From Roseimicrobium gellanilyticum (GTDB lineage: Bacteria; Verrucomicrobiota; Verrucomicrobiia; Verrucomicrobiales; Verrucomicrobiaceae): 64,000 nt of DNA. Position 1 is the stretch's first letter. Every line of letters begins with the position of its first letter. Below the pieces are notes generated by a model, which saw nothing but the letters and a program-made list of their open reading frames with translations, was not told the origin of the DNA and did no database searches. The DNA lies in assembly GCF_003315205.1 (NCBI RefSeq), contig NZ_QNRR01000011.1, positions 174,773 through 238,772 of the forward strand, read 5' to 3'. This document shows positions 63,910 through 64,000 of the stretch, one piece after another. Made by a program: the position numbers and the translations under genes.

Positions 63910-64000
63910 AGCATTTTCTATTTAATTTGTCGCATATTGAGGAGGATGGTAGAGTGTAGCTCATGAAGAGCTTCAGTCTGGATCTGCGCAAGCGACTGGT
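63907..64000 (+). mobile_element. Left end of an IS630-family insertion sequence (partial)
   Basis: From the TA at 63907-63908 the sequence becomes AT-rich (GAGCATTTTCTATTTAATTTG...), unlike the gene before, and runs into a transposase start. IS630 elements insert at TA and duplicate it, which would place the boundary inside the YHYH stop codon. The terminal repeat cannot be confirmed because the right end is outside the window. Confidence 0.45.
63963..64000 (+). CDS. IS630-type transposase (3' partial)
   Basis: The ATG at 63963 opens MKSFSLDLRKRLV, which matches the conserved start of IS630/Tc1-mariner-like transposases (M-K-x-[YF]-S-x-D-L-R-x-R-V), the beginning of the N-terminal helix-turn-helix. 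Only 12-13 codons are in the window. A purine-rich GAGGAGGA lies about 20 bp upstream. Too short to judge whether the gene is intact. Confidence 0.7.
   Translation, partial: MKSFSLDLRKRL

Noticed and set aside
1..64000. CRISPR array or cas genes
   Set aside because: No regularly spaced direct repeats and no Cas-like protein were seen in the window.

Overview
The window looks like a chromosomal segment of a free-living Verrucomicrobiota bacterium (a Verrucomicrobiaceae-like organism is my best guess). This rests on gene content: two secreted sulfatases and a SASA-type carbohydrate esterase in one cluster, a Tat-exported Gfo/Idh/MocA oxidoreductase, a DUF5916 outer-membrane protein, an unusual PstA with a coiled-coil insert, and high GC with many GTG/TTG starts. 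No rRNA or other taxonomic marker is present, so this is inference.

Layout. (1) 1-5.6 kb: a phosphate uptake and signalling operon, pstA (5' end outside the window), two tandem pstB genes, phoU, a pstS-type binding protein and a phoB-like regulator, closed by a hairpin terminator. An MFS transporter (5.8-7.0 kb) and tRNA-Thr(UGU) follow. (2) 7.9-27.3 kb: an accessory island with two parts. The first part is a conflict/effector-type module. On the plus strand it has a trypsin-like protease, a two-HKD phospholipase D-like protein, an EAD1 P-loop NTPase, a large STAND NTPase whose N-terminal trypsin-like domain has lost its His and Asp, and an EAD1 trypsin with an intact triad. On the minus strand, converging on these, are an HExxH zincin, a NAL1-like trypsin and a small stand-alone domain protein. 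The second part is a tightly coupled minus-strand operon: ECF sigma factor, unknown protein, STAND-type ATPase, a 1261-residue ATPase/histidine kinase fusion and a double-receiver protein. The last four genes are joined by three ATGA overlaps. I read it as a signal-transduction cascade that could control the effector module next to it. This is the most interesting part of the window.

(3) 27.5-35.7 kb: an Arg/Pro/His-rich secreted protein, a YCII protein, the sulfatase-sulfatase-SASA cluster, a PLD-family lipoprotein and a small lipoprotein. (4) 35.9-50.5 kb: mostly metabolic and housekeeping genes: alpha/beta hydrolase, ribokinase, two aldo/keto reductases (one without the catalytic Lys), FmdB-like protein, GluQRS, Gfo/Idh/MocA protein, BNR-type protein, DUF5916 protein, LolC/E-type permease and a HAD phosphatase, with two tRNA-Gln genes (CUG and UUG). 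(5) 50.6-58.4 kb: a small membrane protein, a 170-bp inverted-repeat element, a YyaL/SSP411-type thioredoxin-domain protein, and a short exopolysaccharide export set (Wza-like, Wzc-like tyrosine kinase, outer-membrane beta-barrel) without glycosyltransferases. (6) 58.5-64 kb: tRNA-Gly(UCC), a TPR membrane protein, ComEC/Rec2, an OmpR-type regulator without a neighbouring kinase, a YHYH-domain protein, and at the right edge the start of an IS630-type transposase.

All assignments come from reading the sequence and motifs; no database search was possible.
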